A stretch of 60,792 nt of DNA. Origin: Deinococcus sp. Leaf326 (GTDB lineage Bacteria > Deinococcota > Deinococci > Deinococcales > Deinococcaceae). The notes beneath the pieces were generated by a model. It ran no database searches. It was not told the origin of the DNA and saw nothing but the letters and a program-made list of their open reading frames with translations. This document shows, piece after piece, positions 1 through 9,333 of this stretch (its first letter is position 1; every line of letters starts with the position of its first letter). The stretch covers positions 1-60,792 of the forward strand of contig NZ_LMOM01000015.1 of the NCBI RefSeq assembly GCF_001424185.1. Reading direction: 5' to 3'. Made by a program: the position numbers and the translations under genes.

Positions 1-230
1 TCACACCTCCAGAAGACCGCCTTTCGTCATTTTTGGCGATCCCCAAACCTGTTGAGGCTGTTCAGAACAGGGAAAACTGAAGTTGTCCTCTACTGAGGAC
101 TACAGTGATCATTTGCTCCTGTCGGCGCGCACATCCTTAAACCACTTCTTCCCACACCTCAGGGCTCAGCAGCGGAATAAGTTTTTCCTCACCACGTTGC
201 CCTGCCATCCTGCCACCCTGAAGGCTGGCT

Positions 231-923
231 ATGCCCACCGTTCTGATCGTCGATGATGACCCCGCTATCTTGGAGGTTCTGCGCGTGTATCTCCGCGCCG
301 AAGGGCACACCGTCCTCGAAGCGCAGACCGGTCCGGAAGCCTGGGCGCTCCTGCCCCGCGCAGACCTTGCGGTGCTCGACTGGATGCTGCCCGGCATGAC
401 AGGCGTTCAACTTGCCCGCGGTGCCCGCGCCGCCGGGATGAGCCTGCCCCTCCTGATGCTCACAGGACGAGGCGAAGAGGACGATAAACTGCTGGGCTTG
501 GACGGCGGTGTAGACGATTACGTGGTCAAGCCGTTCAGTCCTCGTGAAGTCACCGCCCGCATCCGCGCCCTGTTGCGCCGCGTCGGCGTGCATCACACCG
601 TTACACAAGGCGATCTTTCCATTGATGTCCGTGCTCGGGAGGTTCACCTGGCCGGTGTGCGGATCGAGCTCTCCAAACTGGAGTTCGACCTTCTCAGCAC
701 CATGGCGCAGCATCCTGGCATGGCCTGGTCCCGTGAACGGCTCCTCGAACGTGTTTGGGGCCCTGATTTCCCGGGTACAGAGCGCGTGGTGGACGTGCAC
801 ATGACCGCGCTACGACGCAAGCTCAGTGACCCTCCGGAAGCCCCACGTTTTCTGGAGACCGTGCGGGGCGTTGGATACCGCTTCCGGGATGAGGACGCCG
901 CCCGTACCGCATCAGGAGGATAG
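231..923 (+). CDS. OmpR/PhoB-family response regulator
   Basis: A 230-residue two-domain response regulator. The N-terminal receiver shows the acidic pocket (VDDD, residues 7-10), the phospho-acceptor D50 in VLDWML, the T/S position in LMLTGR and K100 in VVKPF. The C-terminal half is a winged helix of the OmpR/PhoB type ending in VRGVGYRF. This class binds 11-bp-spaced direct repeats, which is exactly the spacing of the CTTTACA repeats found upstream of several genes here. The likely partner is the histidine kinase at 1769-2893, which is convergent with a lipoprotein gene in between rather than co-transcribed. The start at ATG 231 is preceded by a weak AAGG. The inducing signal is not visible; copper or envelope stress is inferred from the putative targets. 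Confidence 0.95.
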   Translation: MPTVLIVDDDPAILEVLRVYLRAEGHTVLEAQTGPEAWALLPRADLAVLDWMLPGMTGVQLARGARAAGMSLPLLMLTGRGEEDDKLLGLDGGVDDYVVKPFSPREVTARIRALLRRVGVHHTVTQGDLSIDVRAREVHLAGVRIELSKLEFDLLSTMAQHPGMAWSRERLLERVWGPDFPGTERVVDVHMTALRRKLSDPPEAPRFLETVRGVGYRFRDEDAARTASGG

Positions 924-961
924 CTTGGACACAACGGTCGCCCTATCCAGGGTCTCTTTCT

Positions 962-1744
962 TTACTGCCAGGTCTCGCCACCGTTCGATGAGCGGTACAC
1001 CGTGCCACTGAAACCTACCGCGACCAACCGACCGCCGTCCTGAGGATGTACCGCGATCAGGTAGGACCCTTCTGGTAGTGACAGGGGCGTCCACGTCACC
1101 CCCTGATCCGCAGAACGGAACGCGCCGTTGGGACCGGCCAGGAACAGCACTCCAGTGTCCGGTTGTACATCCAGATTCAGCCCACGTGGCGCGCCTAGGC
1201 GCCGAGTCCAGGTTCCGCCGTCTGGCGACACCAGTAGGCCCTGAGCGTCCAGCGCGTACAACATGCCTTGCGGGCCTGCCGCGAGGACCGACGCGCCCGC
1301 CGTGGCGTCCGATAGCCGCGTCCACTGTTGCCCGTCCGCTGTGCGGAACAGGCCCTGACCCATGACATTCGCGTACCACACCTGGGGCTGGCCAGGATCC
1401 ACCGCGAAGCCGTGCAGATCCCGGCCCGGGAGGTTCCCGAACCCCTGGTCCGCCCAGGTCCGGCCCTCATCCCGGCTGACTTTCAACACCTCGTGCCCCG
1501 CCAGCACGGTCACTTCCCGGCCCTGCCCGAGAGCCATGGCGTCACCCACGCCGTCCGGCGTGTCCCACGTCCGGCCGCCATCCACGCTCCGGCGCACGCC
1601 CGCGTGCTCCCCGTACAGGACCGTACCGCTGTCCAGTACGCGCAGCGCGTGGAAGTCCCCACTCAGGGTCTGTGCCTGCGGCGCCTGCCCACACCCGACC
1701 AGCACCAGAGCCGCCCCCAACATCCAACCTGCCGTCCGTCTCAT
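962..1744 (-). CDS. BNR/sialidase-like repeat lipoprotein
   Basis: About 260 residues with a lipoprotein signal (lipobox LVGC, followed by Q/A-rich linker) and at least five Asp-box-like repeats of the S-x-D-x-G-x-T-W type (SVDGGRTW, SRDEGRTW, SPDGGTW, SADQGVTW, SSNGGETW), so a beta-propeller anchored outside the membrane. It resembles the F510_1955-type glycosylhydrolase-like proteins often found beside copper-related genes; catalytic activity is doubtful. Start set at ATG 1744; a GTG at 1753 is also in frame. A CTTTACA box lies just upstream inside the end of the kinase gene, so it may have its own promoter as well as read-through from the kinase. Role is inferred only. Confidence 0.8.
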   Translation of the reverse strand: MRRTAGWMLGAALVLVGCGQAPQAQTLSGDFHALRVLDSGTVLYGEHAGVRRSVDGGRTWDTPDGVGDAMALGQGREVTVLAGHEVLKVSRDEGRTWADQGFGNLPGRDLHGFAVDPGQPQVWYANVMGQGLFRTADGQQWTRLSDATAGASVLAAGPQGMLYALDAQGLLVSPDGGTWTRRLGAPRGLNLDVQPDTGVLFLAGPNGAFRSADQGVTWTPLSLPEGSYLIAVHPQDGGRLVAVGFSGTVYRSSNGGETWQ

Positions 1745-1766
1745 TCCCGCCACCGTACGGGGCAGA

Positions 1767-1784
1767 CATTACGCTTCTGTAAAG
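1767..1784 (-). promoter_or_regulatory. CTTTACA box upstream of BNR lipoprotein
   Basis: On the minus strand CTTTACAGAAG is followed at the 11-bp step by a weak second half (CGTAATG). It lies over the last codons of the kinase gene and faces the lipoprotein gene. This is the least complete member of the direct-repeat family (see 2937, 3691, 9312, 10040, 16428). Confidence 0.45.
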
Positions 1785-2893
1785 GCGCCTGGCAGGCTTT
1801 CGCCCCCAGCCGGCAGGCGCACCTGAAACACGCTTCCCACGCCAGGGGTGGAGGTCACGGTCAATTCGCCCCCCATGGCCCGAGCGAGGCCGCGCGCGAC
1901 CGTGAGGCCCACCCCACTCCCCTCCCCACGTGTGCGGGCCGTATCCGCCCGGAAGAATCGCTCGAACACCCGGTGCAGGTGTTCCGGCGCGATTCCCGTC
2001 CCGGTGTCGTGCACCATGAGGCGCACGCTCTTGCTTTCCTCCTGTGCGTCCACCTGCACTTCGCCGCCCGGTGCGGTGTGCCGGAGTGCATTGCTCAGCA
2101 GGTTGGCCAGGATCTGCGCGGCGCGCGCCGGGTCCGCCTGGACGTGCAGTTCCGCTGCCGCGTCCACCCGAAGCGCGACGCCCTTTTCCTCGAACGCCAG
2201 TGCGTACCGGTCCTGCACCTGTGTGAGCAGCGCCGCCACGGGCACGGTCTGTAGGGTCAACTCCACCTGGCCGGCCTCCACACGGCTGACCAGGCTCAGG
2301 TCCCCCGCCAGGCGCTCCAGGCCCGCCAGCTCCCGCTGAATGGCACCCAGGGCCTGATCATGCGCCATGACACCGTCCTGGGCGGCTTCCACGTACCCGC
2401 GTACAGCCGCTACAGGCGCACGCAATTCATGCGCGACATTGCCGATCAGCTCGATCCGTGACTGTTCGACGCTCGCCAGGGTGCTCGCCATGGTGTTGAA
2501 GCTGTGCGCGAGATCCGCGAGTTCGTCTTGCCCCCCTTCAGGGAGGCGGCGACGGTATTCGCCCCGAGCCAGGGCGGCGCTGCCCGCCTGCAGGGTGCGC
2601 ACGGACGCCGTCACCCGGCGTGCGGCCACCCAGGCGGTCACGGCCGCGACCAGCAGCGCGGGCGGCAGGGCGCTGAGCAGGGCGCGGGTCAGGGTGGCGC
2701 GCATGCCTGCATTCAGGTCATCGCGCATGGTCGTCCCGGCGTCCCCGAGCAGCTGCACCATCTGGTTGACGTGGTGCTGAATGAAGGGATGGGCCGCCAG
2801 TTCCGCGGCCACCAGCATGACCAGGCTGAGGACCGCCATTACCGCCAGGTGGTTGAGCAGCAGTCGGGGAAAGAGGCGCATACGGCTTTTCAC
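1769..2893 (-). CDS. Sensor histidine kinase with HAMP domain
   Basis: A 374-residue membrane kinase. Two hydrophobic segments (about 10-32 and 74-92) flank a short periplasmic region, followed by HAMP, then the H box GNVAHELRAP with phospho-accepting H155, N box (NLLSNALRHT), G1 (DTGTGIAP), F (FERFFR) and G2 (GSGVGLTVARG). It would autophosphorylate and signal to the response regulator at 231-923. It is divergent from the DUF305 gene at 2976, and the shared 80-bp gap contains a CTTTACA direct repeat. The tiny sensor loop holds a few His and Met residues (HPFIQHH, NQMVQ), compatible with metal sensing but not proof. Confidence 0.93.
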   Translation of the reverse strand: MKSRMRLFPRLLLNHLAVMAVLSLVMLVAAELAAHPFIQHHVNQMVQLLGDAGTTMRDDLNAGMRATLTRALLSALPPALLVAAVTAWVAARRVTASVRTLQAGSAALARGEYRRRLPEGGQDELADLAHSFNTMASTLASVEQSRIELIGNVAHELRAPVAAVRGYVEAAQDGVMAHDQALGAIQRELAGLERLAGDLSLVSRVEAGQVELTLQTVPVAALLTQVQDRYALAFEEKGVALRVDAAAELHVQADPARAAQILANLLSNALRHTAPGGEVQVDAQEESKSVRLMVHDTGTGIAPEHLHRVFERFFRADTARTRGEGSGVGLTVARGLARAMGGELTVTSTPGVGSVFQVRLPAGGESLPGAFTEA

Positions 2894-2936
2894 CCTACCG
2901 CGCCTCTGGACCTGAAATGTGCCGCGCCAGATCAGG

Positions 2937-2954
2937 CTTTACAGGAACTTTACA
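2937..2954 (+). promoter_or_regulatory. 11-bp-spaced CTTTACA direct repeat
   Basis: Two identical CTTTACA heptamers begin 11 bp apart (2937 and 2948). A TAGGGT -10 box follows at 2965-2970, five bases before ATG 2976, so the DUF305 gene is probably leaderless and the repeat occupies the -35 region, the classic layout for PhoB-type activation. Confidence 0.75.
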
Positions 2955-2975
2955 AGGGGTCTCTAGGGTAGAGAC

Positions 2976-3608
2976 ATGACGAACCTGCGACAGATCTCCA
3001 AGCCTGCGGGCGTGCTCCTCGTCCTGACCACGACGGTCCTGCTGACAGGAGCAGCGCTGGCCCAGGGGATGGCGGGCATGGACCACAGCAACATGCCGGG
3101 CATGGGCAGCAGCACGAGCAGCATGAAGATGGAAAAGATGGACCTGAGTGCGCTGGCGAAGCTGCAGGGCAAAGCGTTTGACCGCGCCTTCCTCAGCATG
3201 ATGGCGCCGCACCATCAGATGGCCGTCGACATGGCCAAGGCGGTACTGCCCGTCAGCAAGGACGCCACGGTGAAGGCCTGGGCGAATGCCGTGATCAAGG
3301 ACCAGACGCAGGAGATCACGCAGATGAACACGATCCTCAAAGGCATGGGTGGCGTGAACAACGCCATGGCCAACACCATGAAAAGCAGCATGAGTGGAAT
3401 GGGCGACATGATCAAGAAATCCAAGACCCCAGACGTGGCCTTCGTGCAAGGCATGCTGCCCCACCATGCGTCCGCCATCGACATGGCCAACCTCGCCCTT
3501 CAGCAGGGCCAGGACGCCCGCGTCCTCAGCCTCTCGAAAGCCATCATCACCGCACAGGCCACAGAAATGCTCGACTACCGCACCTGGTTGAAGAAGCGCG
3601 GCCTGTAA
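2976..3608 (+). CDS. DUF305 secreted Met/His-rich protein
   Basis: A 210-residue exported protein with a signal peptide (to about residue 30, ALAQG), a Met/His-rich spacer (MAGMDHSNMPGMG) and two DUF305 halves carrying the diagnostic MMAPHHQMAVDMA and GMLPHHASAIDMANLAL motifs. The family is a four-helix-bundle, ferritin-like fold widely linked to copper or other metal stress; its biochemical role is not settled. It has its own promoter with the CTTTACA repeat and ends at a terminator hairpin (3628). Two further DUF305 genes occur at 8168 and 20591. Confidence 0.93.
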   Translation: MTNLRQISKPAGVLLVLTTTVLLTGAALAQGMAGMDHSNMPGMGSSTSSMKMEKMDLSALAKLQGKAFDRAFLSMMAPHHQMAVDMAKAVLPVSKDATVKAWANAVIKDQTQEITQMNTILKGMGGVNNAMANTMKSSMSGMGDMIKKSKTPDVAFVQGMLPHHASAIDMANLALQQGQDARVLSLSKAIITAQATEMLDYRTWLKKRGL

Positions 3609-3627
3609 GGACACGCCCCTGCCAATG

Positions 3628-3678
3628 CCCGCCTCCCGGGACTTCGCTCCTCGATCAATGAAGAGAACGGGAGGCGGG
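3628..3678 (+). terminator. Terminator hairpin after DUF305 gene
   Basis: An 11-bp perfect stem (CCCGCCTCCCG / CGGGAGGCGGG) with a long loop, just after the stop codon; no strong T run. Confidence 0.55.
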
Positions 3679-3690
3679 ATTCCCCTCGGG

Positions 3691-3708
3691 CTTTACAGAA
3701 ACTGAACA
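3691..3708 (+). promoter_or_regulatory. CTTTACA/CTGAACA direct repeat before P-type ATPase
   Basis: CTTTACA (3691) and CTGAACA (3702) are spaced 11 bp. A TACTGT -10 candidate follows at about 3718, then a good Shine-Dalgarno (CAGGAGG) ahead of ATG 3742. The same variant repeat occurs upstream of the copper-storage gene at 9312. Confidence 0.7.
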
Positions 3709-3741
3709 CCTCCTGACTACTGTGGCCCTCAGGAGGTTCTC

Positions 3742-6108
3742 ATGACTCACGCGCATCACGCATCTGAGACGGCCACGGTGCTGGAGGTCGCGCTCCGCAA
3801 CTGCTCCAGCGGGACTGACCTTCAGGACGTGGACACGTTCCTCCATCAGTTGCCAGGGGTGATACAGGTCCACCTGGACCGCACCCGGAGTGTCGCGCAC
3901 GTGCAACTCGATCCGGCCCTCACCGACGAGAGACGCCTGCGAGCCCAGCTGGATGCAGCCGGATACACCTGCACGTGTCAGCCCACCGCAATGTCAGTCC
4001 CCGCCCAGGGGCATACCGGACATGAGCACCAACACGGGAGCTCAACCTCCGTGCAGGCGGGCAGTCACGTGCACGCGCACGGCTCCCACGCGGATTCAGC
4101 CGGCGGACAGGGTGAACATGCGGGCCACGGGGAAGCGATGGTGGCCGACATGCTGCGCCGCTTTGTCGCGTCGTTGCTGCTCACCATCCCCGCAGTGTTG
4201 TATTCCCCCATTGGGGAAGCCATCGGTTTTACCGCGATGCCCCCGTTCGGCCTGGGCATGAACGTCTTCGGGCTCCTGTTGGCCACACCCGTCGTCTGGT
4301 GGGGCGGGTGGCCATTCATTTCCGCCGCTTGGCGCGCCCTGAGGCGGGGCGAAGCGAACATGATGACCCTGATCGCCCTGGGCATCCTGGTGTCGTACGC
4401 GTACTCCGTGTGGGCCACGCTGGCGCTGGACTCGCAGGACGTGTTTTTCGAGGCGGCCGCGATGCTGACCACCTTTTCCCTGTTGGGGCACTGGTTGGAG
4501 ATGCGCTCACGGTTTGCTACGGGCCGGGCGGTAGAAGCCTTGCTGCGACTGGCCCCCGCCACCGCCCGGGTGATCCGGAATGGGGCCGAAGTGGAGCTTC
4601 CTGTCGAGGACGTCGTGACAGGCGATACCCTCGCCATGCGACCAGGCGACCGCGTGCCGGTAGACGGGGAAGTGGTGAGTGGCACGTCCTTCGTGGACGA
4701 GAGCATGTTGACCGGAGAGCCCGTACCCGTGGAAAAAACGCCTGGAGCGAGGGTGACCACGGGCACCGTCAACCAGAACGGGGCGTTCCAGTTCCGGGCC
4801 ACAGCAGTTGGGGCAGATACTGCCCTGGCCCGGATCGTGAAGCTCGTGCAAAACGCACAGGCCAGCAAAGCGCCCGCGCAGCGCCTGGCGGACACGGCAG
4901 GGAAGTACCTGGTCTTTGTGGCATTGGGCAGTGGCCTTCTGGCGTTCCTCGTGTGGACTCTGCTGGGGGAGAATCTAGTGTTCGCCCTGACAGCCGCCGT
5001 CTCCGCCATCGTGATTGCTTGTCCTGATGCGCTTGCTCTGGCCACACCGACCGCCATTACGGTCGGGGTCGGACGGGGGGCGCAGGCGGGGGTCCTGTTC
5101 AAGAACGCCTCGGCTCTGGAGGCAGCGGCGAGCGTAACCACCGTGGTCTTCGACAAGACGGGTACGCTCACCGAGGGCAAGCCTGCCCTGACAGATGTGG
5201 TCCCTGCGGCGGGCGTGTCGGAACGTGAGGTGCTGCGTCTGGCCGCGTCGGCCGATCAGCCTTCCCAGCATCCGCTGGCAGAAGCGATCGTGCGCGGCAC
5301 GCAGGTCCAGGGGCTGACGGTGACGCCGCCAGACACGTTCGAAGCTGTGCCGGGGCGTGGCGTACAGGCCACAGTGGGTGGGCAGCAGGTGTTGATCGGC
5401 AACCGGGCGCTGATGCTGCAGGCGGGGGTCAGCGTCACAGCCGCTGAGGCCCAGGCCGTTCAGCTGGCGTCCGATGGGAAGACTGCCATGTTCGTGGCTG
5501 CGGATGGGCAGTTCCTGGGGCTTGTGGCGGTCGCCGACCGCGTGCGGGAATCGGCCCGTACGGCAGTGGCGGAACTCCAGGCCCTGGGGGTGAAGACCGC
5601 CATGCTGACGGGCGACAACGAGCGCACGGCGCAGGCGGTGGCGCGGCAGCTGGGGCTGGATACGGTGATCGCGGACGTTCTGCCGGAGCAGAAGGCGGCC
5701 CAGGTCCAGGCCCTTCAGGGTCAGGGTCAACGTGTGGCCATGGTGGGCGATGGGGTCAATGATGCGCCGGCCCTCGCGCAGGCTGAGGTGGGCATCGCGA
5801 TTGGGGCGGGCACCGACGTGGCGGTCGAGACCGCGGACGTGGTCCTGGTGAACAGTGACCCGGCGGCTGTGGCGGCCAGCATCCGTCTGGCGCGGCGTGT
5901 GCAGCGCAAGATCCGGCAGAACCTGTTCTGGGCGGCGATTTATAACGTCCTCGCTATTCCGTTCGCGGCTGGGGCGCTCTACCCGGCGTACGGGATACTG
6001 CTGCGCCCAGAGTGGGCGGCGCTGCTGATGAGCGTCAGCACCTTGATCGTCACAGGAAATGCCCTGCTCCTGAATCGCGGACGTTTGGGGCATAGCGGTA
6101 CAGGCTGA
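3742..6108 (+). CDS. Heavy-metal P1B-type ATPase with CPD motif
   Basis: A 788-residue metal-translocating ATPase. It has a degenerate N-terminal HMA-like domain (about 10-80) in which the usual CxxC is lost (NCSSG), a His-rich linker (about 95-135), eight predicted membrane segments, TGE actuator loop (MLTGEPVPV), phosphorylated D471 in DKTGT, HP locus (SQHPLAEAI) and [10 protein letters not shown] hinge. The membrane metal site reads C427-P428-D429 instead of the CPC of copper exporters, while copA at 10768 keeps CPC. Known P1B subgroups vary at this third position, so the cargo may not be Cu(I). The start has a strong Shine-Dalgarno, and control by the local response regulator is inferred from the upstream repeat. 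Confidence 0.93.
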   Translation: MTHAHHASETATVLEVALRNCSSGTDLQDVDTFLHQLPGVIQVHLDRTRSVAHVQLDPALTDERRLRAQLDAAGYTCTCQPTAMSVPAQGHTGHEHQHGSSTSVQAGSHVHAHGSHADSAGGQGEHAGHGEAMVADMLRRFVASLLLTIPAVLYSPIGEAIGFTAMPPFGLGMNVFGLLLATPVVWWGGWPFISAAWRALRRGEANMMTLIALGILVSYAYSVWATLALDSQDVFFEAAAMLTTFSLLGHWLEMRSRFATGRAVEALLRLAPATARVIRNGAEVELPVEDVVTGDTLAMRPGDRVPVDGEVVSGTSFVDESMLTGEPVPVEKTPGARVTTGTVNQNGAFQFRATAVGADTALARIVKLVQNAQASKAPAQRLADTAGKYLVFVALGSGLLAFLVWTLLGENLVFALTAAVSAIVIACPDALALATPTAITVGVGRGAQAGVLFKNASALEAAASVTTVVFDKTGTLTEGKPALTDVVPAAGVSEREVLRLAASADQPSQHPLAEAIVRGTQVQGLTVTPPDTFEAVPGRGVQATVGGQQVLIGNRALMLQAGVSVTAAEAQAVQLASDGKTAMFVAADGQFLGLVAVADRVRESARTAVAELQALGVKTAMLTGDNERTAQAVARQLGLDTVIADVLPEQKAAQVQALQGQGQRVAMVGDGVNDAPALAQAEVGIAIGAGTDVAVETADVVLVNSDPAAVAASIRLARRVQRKIRQNLFWAAIYNVLAIPFAAGALYPAYGILLRPEWAALLMSVSTLIVTGNALLLNRGRLGHSGTG

Positions 6109-6606
6109 ACTCAGGGCTTGTTGTGACCTCGGTGTTCATGTGGTCCTGGCGATTTCAGCGGTCTTGGCGGTGGGTGGCACCGCCTTGGATCTTTGCCCGG
6201 TCAAGACAAGTGGATCGGTCAAGAGGCCGTGCTGAGCGTCTTGAGCCGCCTCCGCTGATGTGGAGACGCGCAGCTAGAAGCGACGTGCTCAGCCTGAACC
6301 GATATCAGATCAGGTGACTTGAGCATCGCACCCTCTTGATCGTTGTGACCCGGTGATCTGACTTCGGGGGCCTTATCTCTGAAGCGGGATACCCGACCTC
6401 ACCTCTAGGTCTGTGCGGCTGAAGGCCACCACTGCTAGAGCGGTGGAGCGACACTTCTTTCACGCGAAGAGGTCGAACGTACGGGATGCCTGTTTGTGCT
6501 TGTGCCCCGCAGCGTTAAGTGGCGCTGCCATAGGCCATTTCGGAGAGGATGCGGTAGGCCATACCCATGAACACGCTCAACTAGTCAGGACGTATGGTGT
6601 GGGCTT
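6109..6606 (+). other. Intergenic region without recognisable gene
   Basis: About 500 bases between the ATPase and the M29 pseudogene. No long frame with Deinococcus-like codon use was found on either strand. Three CTAG tetramers occur (around 6404, 6435, 6582), a tetramer used as insertion target elsewhere in this window, but no paired inverted repeats were seen. It may be decayed DNA. Confidence 0.4.
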
Positions 6607-7841
6607 ATGCCGTTGACCTTCGAAGAACGTCTGGACCGCTACGCTGCTCTGCTCGTGCGCATCGGGGTCAATCTTCAAGCTGGGCAACGTCTGCTGATTA
6701 GCACCGACCTGGAGTGTGCACCGTTGGCGCGTCTGATCACCAAACACGCGTATCAGGCTGGCGCACCCCTGGTCAATGTGATCTGGAATGACGCGCTCAC
6801 GGCCCGCGTCCGCTTCCAGCACGCTGATCCGGACACCCTGTCCACCTTCCCTCAGTGGCGCGCAGACCTCTGGCGTGAAACAGCTGAGCGTGGCGACGCC
6901 TTCTTACACGTGACATCCGACGATCCCACCTTGCTGGCCGACATCGATGTGGATCTGATTGATCGGGAACGTCTAGGCCGTCAGGGTCCGCTCCGCCCCT
7001 TTACCGAGTTGATGCGCAGGAATGCATTCGCTTGGTGCCGCGGCGCGGCACCAAGTGTGGCCTGGGCCAGCCGGGTTTTTCCAGAGCTGCCTGTAGACGA
7101 GGCGGTCACGCGCCTATGGGACCACATCTTCACGGCCAACCGAGTCGATGAACCTGATCCGGTCCGGGCCTGGCGTGACCACCTACAGTCCCTGGCACGC
7201 CGCGCCGAGGTCCTGAACGAACGCCGGTACCGAACACTGCACTTCCGTGGCCCAGGCACAGACTTAAACGTTGGTCTGGCCGAGACGCACCTCTGGGTCG
7301 GCGGCGCGTCTCCGACCCCGGCGGGTATTTTCTTCGCCGGTAACCTTCCGACAGAGGAACTGTTCACCGCGCCTCACCGCATGCGGGTGAGTGGTACGGT
7401 CCGGGCCAGCAAGCCGCTGAGCTTATCGGGAACAGTGGTGCGGGACATTGAACTGCGCTTCGAAGATGGGCGCATTGTTCATGCTCAGGCGTCTGAGGGC
7501 GAGGCGGCGCTGCAGCGGGCGCTGGAGACGGATGAGGGGGCCCGTACCTGGGTGAGGTGGCACTCGTCTCCACCCAGTCGCCAGTTGCCGCGACGGGCAC
7601 GCTTTTTCTGGACAGCTTGTATGACGAGAATGCCGCCTGTCACTTGGCGTTTGGATTTTCTTTCAGAGAAAACTTCGAGCGCGGCTCTGAGTTGAACTCG
7701 GATGAAATTGCTGTACTGGGCGGCAACGACAGTCTCACGCATGTCGACGTCATGATTGGCCGCGCGCATATCGAGGTCGACGGTATTGTCGAGGATGGCT
7801 CACGTCAGCCCCTCATACGCGGAGGCCACTGGACGTTCTGA
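6607..7841 (+). pseudogene. M29 aminopeptidase, broken by one frameshift
   Basis: The first 310 or so codons encode a thermophilic-type M29 (AmpS/AmpT-like) aminopeptidase including the ligand region PTEELFTAPHR. Near 7546-7550 the frame breaks: adding one base there (an extra C before CTGGGTGAG) restores the family sequence RTLGEVALVSTQSPVAATG and the rest of the metal site (LYDENAACHLAFG and HVDVMIG) running to the stop at 7841. All cocatalytic ligands are thus present but in two frames. Either a true recent pseudogene or a sequencing error in a short run. It has no obvious link with the metal genes around it. Confidence 0.85.
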
Positions 7842-8043
7842 CGCCGCGATGACCCAAAGATGGCTCACCTGCTTTGGAGAACTGGGGAAGGGGCGCTGAT
7901 GGGCAGGCCACTGGACATCCATGAGTTCCGTCACGAGAAGATCCGAGACGATGGACATCTCAGGTGCACAGACCCTAAGGAAGAGAAGGGCGCTTGTAGG
8001 CCCTGACCACTCCATTGCGGTACGTCAAGCCAGACGCGTAGCT

Positions 8044-8095
8044 CGGAACCACCTCAAGTCACTGAAATGAAATTTAGTCACTTGAGGTGGTTCCG
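8044..8095. repeat. Perfect 16-bp inverted repeat, 20-nt loop
   Basis: CGGAACCACCTCAAGT (8044-8059) is matched exactly by its complement at 8080-8095. No T run follows and no coding gene overlaps. It lies between the M29 pseudogene and the convergent DUF305 gene, so it may act as a bidirectional terminator, or be a short mobile or regulator site. A hairpin of the same size with a different sequence lies at 44356. Confidence 0.8.
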
Positions 8096-8167
8096 CGGGG
8101 CTGCGTCCCCGCTATACCGTAAGAAGAGGCAACCCATCATTGAGGCCGGATGTCCCCTGGGTGCGGT

Positions 8168-8809
8168 TTAGTGGGACTTCAGCCAACCTTGGAAGGCCTG
8201 CATTTCCCCAGCCTGCGCCGTGATGATCTTGCCGGCCAGGTCCTGGACAAAAGCGTCCTGAGTCCGCTGCAAAGCCAGGTTCGCGTTGTCGTTTGCGGCT
8301 GCATGGTGCGGAATCATGCCTTCGAGGAAGGTGCGTTCCGGCATGCGCGACGCACGGATCATGGCTGGCATGTCCATCATGCGGTTCATCTGCATCATCT
8401 GCTGGTTCGGCCCGCCGTACGCGCGCAGGCGGTCTTGCATCTCGGCGATCTCCCGCGTTTGATCCGCGATGATCTGGGTGGCCCAGGCGCGGACCTGTTC
8501 ATCTTTGGCGCGTTCCAGGACCGCGCGGCTGCTGTCCACGGCGCTCTGGTGGTGGGGAATCATCATCGACATGAAGGCCCGCTCGAACGAGCGCCCACTC
8601 AGCCGGGCGAGCTCATTCATCATGGGCATCATCATGTTGCGCATGTCCAGTTGCATCTGCAGGCCCATCTGCGATAGGCCCAGCACGGTTGCGGACGGCG
8701 TCATCGGCATGGTCATGTGGGTCATGCCGGGCATCGCCATCCCCTGCATGCCGCCAGCCTGGGCCGCGCTCAGGGTTAGCAGGGCGGCGGTCAACAGTGC
8801 GCGCTTCAT
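8168..8809 (-). CDS. DUF305 secreted protein (second copy)
   Basis: A 213-residue paralogue of the gene at 2976: signal peptide, Met-rich leader (GGMQGMAMPGMTHMTMPM), and the MMIPHHQSAVDSSRAVL and GMIPHHAAANDNANLAL motifs. I chose ATG 8809 (MKRALLTAALL), which overlaps the stop of the upstream Csp-like gene by a few bases, over an in-frame start 10 codons earlier, because it gives a proper signal peptide and a translationally coupled arrangement. Likely an extracytoplasmic metal-stress protein in one operon with the copper store. Confidence 0.9.
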   Translation of the reverse strand: MKRALLTAALLTLSAAQAGGMQGMAMPGMTHMTMPMTPSATVLGLSQMGLQMQLDMRNMMMPMMNELARLSGRSFERAFMSMMIPHHQSAVDSSRAVLERAKDEQVRAWATQIIADQTREIAEMQDRLRAYGGPNQQMMQMNRMMDMPAMIRASRMPERTFLEGMIPHHAAANDNANLALQRTQDAFVQDLAGKIITAQAGEMQAFQGWLKSH

Positions 8810-9222
8810 GCGCTCATTCTCCCCAGGAGGGCCTGACAAGCTTGCTCGCAGCGGCGGCAGCTCTCGGCGCAGACGGCGCAGTGCTCCATATTCATCTGCT
8901 GGGCATGCTGCTCACACTCTTCGGCGCAGGTCCGACAGGCGCGTAAACAGACCTCGAGCTGCGCGCGCAGGAGTTGCGCGTCGCCCTGGCCGGGTGCCGC
9001 CAGCACCTGAGCCGTGGCGTGACACACAGCCGCACACTGCGTATTGAGCGTGATGCAGTGCGTAAGGTGATGCAGGTGCTCCCCTTCGTTCAGGCATGCG
9101 TCGGCACACAAGGCGCAGACCGCGGTGCACTCCAGGCAGGCCTGCAGGCAGGTGCCCAGGAGGGTGGCGTCGAAGGAACTGGCCTTCGGGTGGGTGCGGA
9201 GCATGCGGGTCAGGGTGTCCAT
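8806..9222 (-). CDS. Csp-type four-helix copper storage protein (DUF326)
   Basis: A 138-residue Cys-rich helical protein with Cys pairs arranged as in copper storage proteins: CLQACLECTAVCALCADAC, then CAAVC, CLRACRTCAEEC, and CAVCAESCRRCEQAC near the end. Such bundles bind many Cu(I) ions inside the helix core. No signal peptide is present, so a cytosolic Csp3-like role is likely. The start is ATG 9222, seven bases after GGAGG. The promoter carries the CTTTACA/CTGAACA repeat at 9312-9329, tying it to the two-component regulon. Confidence 0.9.
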   Translation of the reverse strand: MDTLTRMLRTHPKASSFDATLLGTCLQACLECTAVCALCADACLNEGEHLHHLTHCITLNTQCAAVCHATAQVLAAPGQGDAQLLRAQLEVCLRACRTCAEECEQHAQQMNMEHCAVCAESCRRCEQACQALLGRMSA

Positions 9223-9311
9223 CGGAGGCCTCCAGGGCGTGGAATGACGCGTGACCACCGTAGTCACGTCGGCCCTCCCAGAGGAGGAGCGCCCTCACCC
9301 TGGACTCCGCA

Positions 9312-9329
9312 TGTTCAGCTTCTGTAAAG
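9312..9329 (-). promoter_or_regulatory. CTTTACA/CTGAACA direct repeat before copper-store operon
   Basis: On the minus strand CTTTACA and CTGAACA are spaced 11 bp, the same variant as at 3691. It faces the Csp-DUF305 operon. Confidence 0.7.
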
Positions 9330-9333
9330 CTGG

